From CAZEXD01 sp964516865 (lineage in GTDB: Bacteria; Patescibacteriota; Minisyncoccia; Minisyncoccales; Staskawiczbacteraceae), in the NCBI GenBank assembly GCA_964516865.1, contig CAZEXD010000018.1, forward strand, positions 1 to 12,809: a stretch of 12,809 nt of DNA, read 5' to 3'. The position numbers and the translations under genes were made by a program. The notes below the pieces were generated by a model, which saw only the letters and a list, made by a program, of their open reading frames with translations, made no database searches and had not been told where the DNA came from. This document shows positions 12,602 through 12,809 of the stretch, piece by piece. Within the stretch, counting starts at the first letter, position 1, and every line of letters starts with the position of its first letter.

Positions 12602-12809
12602 CTAAATTATTTCTATTTTCTGTCCCGCTTTAATTTTTACTATGGCTTTTTTATGGCCTTTTTTAAACCCTTGAAATCTTCCTAATCTTCTTTTTTTGGC
12701 TGGAACATTAATTATATTTACCGCCAAAACATCAACACCATAAATCGCTTCAACCGCTTCTTTAACCTCATTTTTATTTGCCCGGGGGGAAATCTTAAAA
12801 GTATACCAA
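12602..12809 (-). CDS. rplW: Ribosomal protein L23, C-terminal part
   Basis: Docking protein at the peptide exit tunnel. Only the last 68 codons before the TAG (12604-12602) are in the window; the 5' end lies beyond 12809. The readable sequence YTFKISPRANKNEVKEAV, then VDVLAVNIINVPAKKRR and KKAIVKIKAGQKIEII, matches the L23 C-terminal half. Its position directly before rplB is canonical for the S10 operon, so rplD, rplC and rpsJ are expected further upstream. Confidence 0.93.
   Translation of the reverse strand, partial: WYTFKISPRANKNEVKEAVEAIYGVDVLAVNIINVPAKKRRLGRFQGFKKGHKKAIVKIKAGQKIEII

Noticed and set aside
150..12809. UGA recoding as in some CPR lineages
   Set aside because: All conserved ribosomal proteins read through with the standard code and no in-frame UGA is needed at conserved Gly or Trp positions.

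Overview
The window is most likely a metagenome scaffold from a Patescibacteria (Candidate Phyla Radiation, CPR) genome, probably of the Parcubacteria type. The evidence is an AT-rich S10/spc ribosomal protein operon with rpmD (L30) absent between rpsE and rplO, near-universal lack of Shine-Dalgarno sequences, low-complexity CCAAA-type spacers, and a PaaX/Cas2-like protein of a kind common in these genomes. The standard genetic code fits: no in-frame UGA is needed inside any conserved protein. No tRNA, rRNA or CRISPR array is visible.

Right part (12809 down to 1764). Everything is on the minus strand, in canonical order: rplW (partial), rplB, rpsS, rplV, rpsC, rplP, rpmC, rpsQ, rplN, rplX, rplE, rpsN, rpsH, rplF, rplR, rpsE, rplO, secY, adk, map. 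These encode ribosome parts plus the translocon channel, adenylate kinase and methionine aminopeptidase, and are expected to be cotranscribed from a promoter beyond 12809. The map gene is frameshifted in this sequence by what looks like a 7-base loss. Several spacers hold structure or repeats: a run of hairpins between rplB and rpsS, an exact 41-base repeat in two spacers, a GC-rich hairpin before rpsQ, and a shared start-site motif before rpsC, rplN, rpsH and rplO.

Left part (1763 down to 1). The usual continuation of the operon (infA, rpmJ, rpsM and so on) is missing. Instead there is a single GC-rich gene of unknown function (1004-1621) in otherwise AT-rich DNA. It has its own candidate promoter, a 19-bp leader hairpin, a strong Shine-Dalgarno sequence, and a terminator-like hairpin downstream. 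Next comes a PaaX/Cas2-like protein gene (150-698), with a promoter that overlaps a perfect 32-bp palindrome; half of the same palindrome forms the window's first 17 bases. Two runs of N (793-802, 1032-1088) are scaffold gaps, and both lie between inverted-repeat arms.

The best candidates for something undescribed are the GC-rich cassette with its structured leader, the structured rplB-rpsS spacer, the repeated palindrome around the PaaX-like gene, and the shared SD-less start motif. All functional statements about these are inference.
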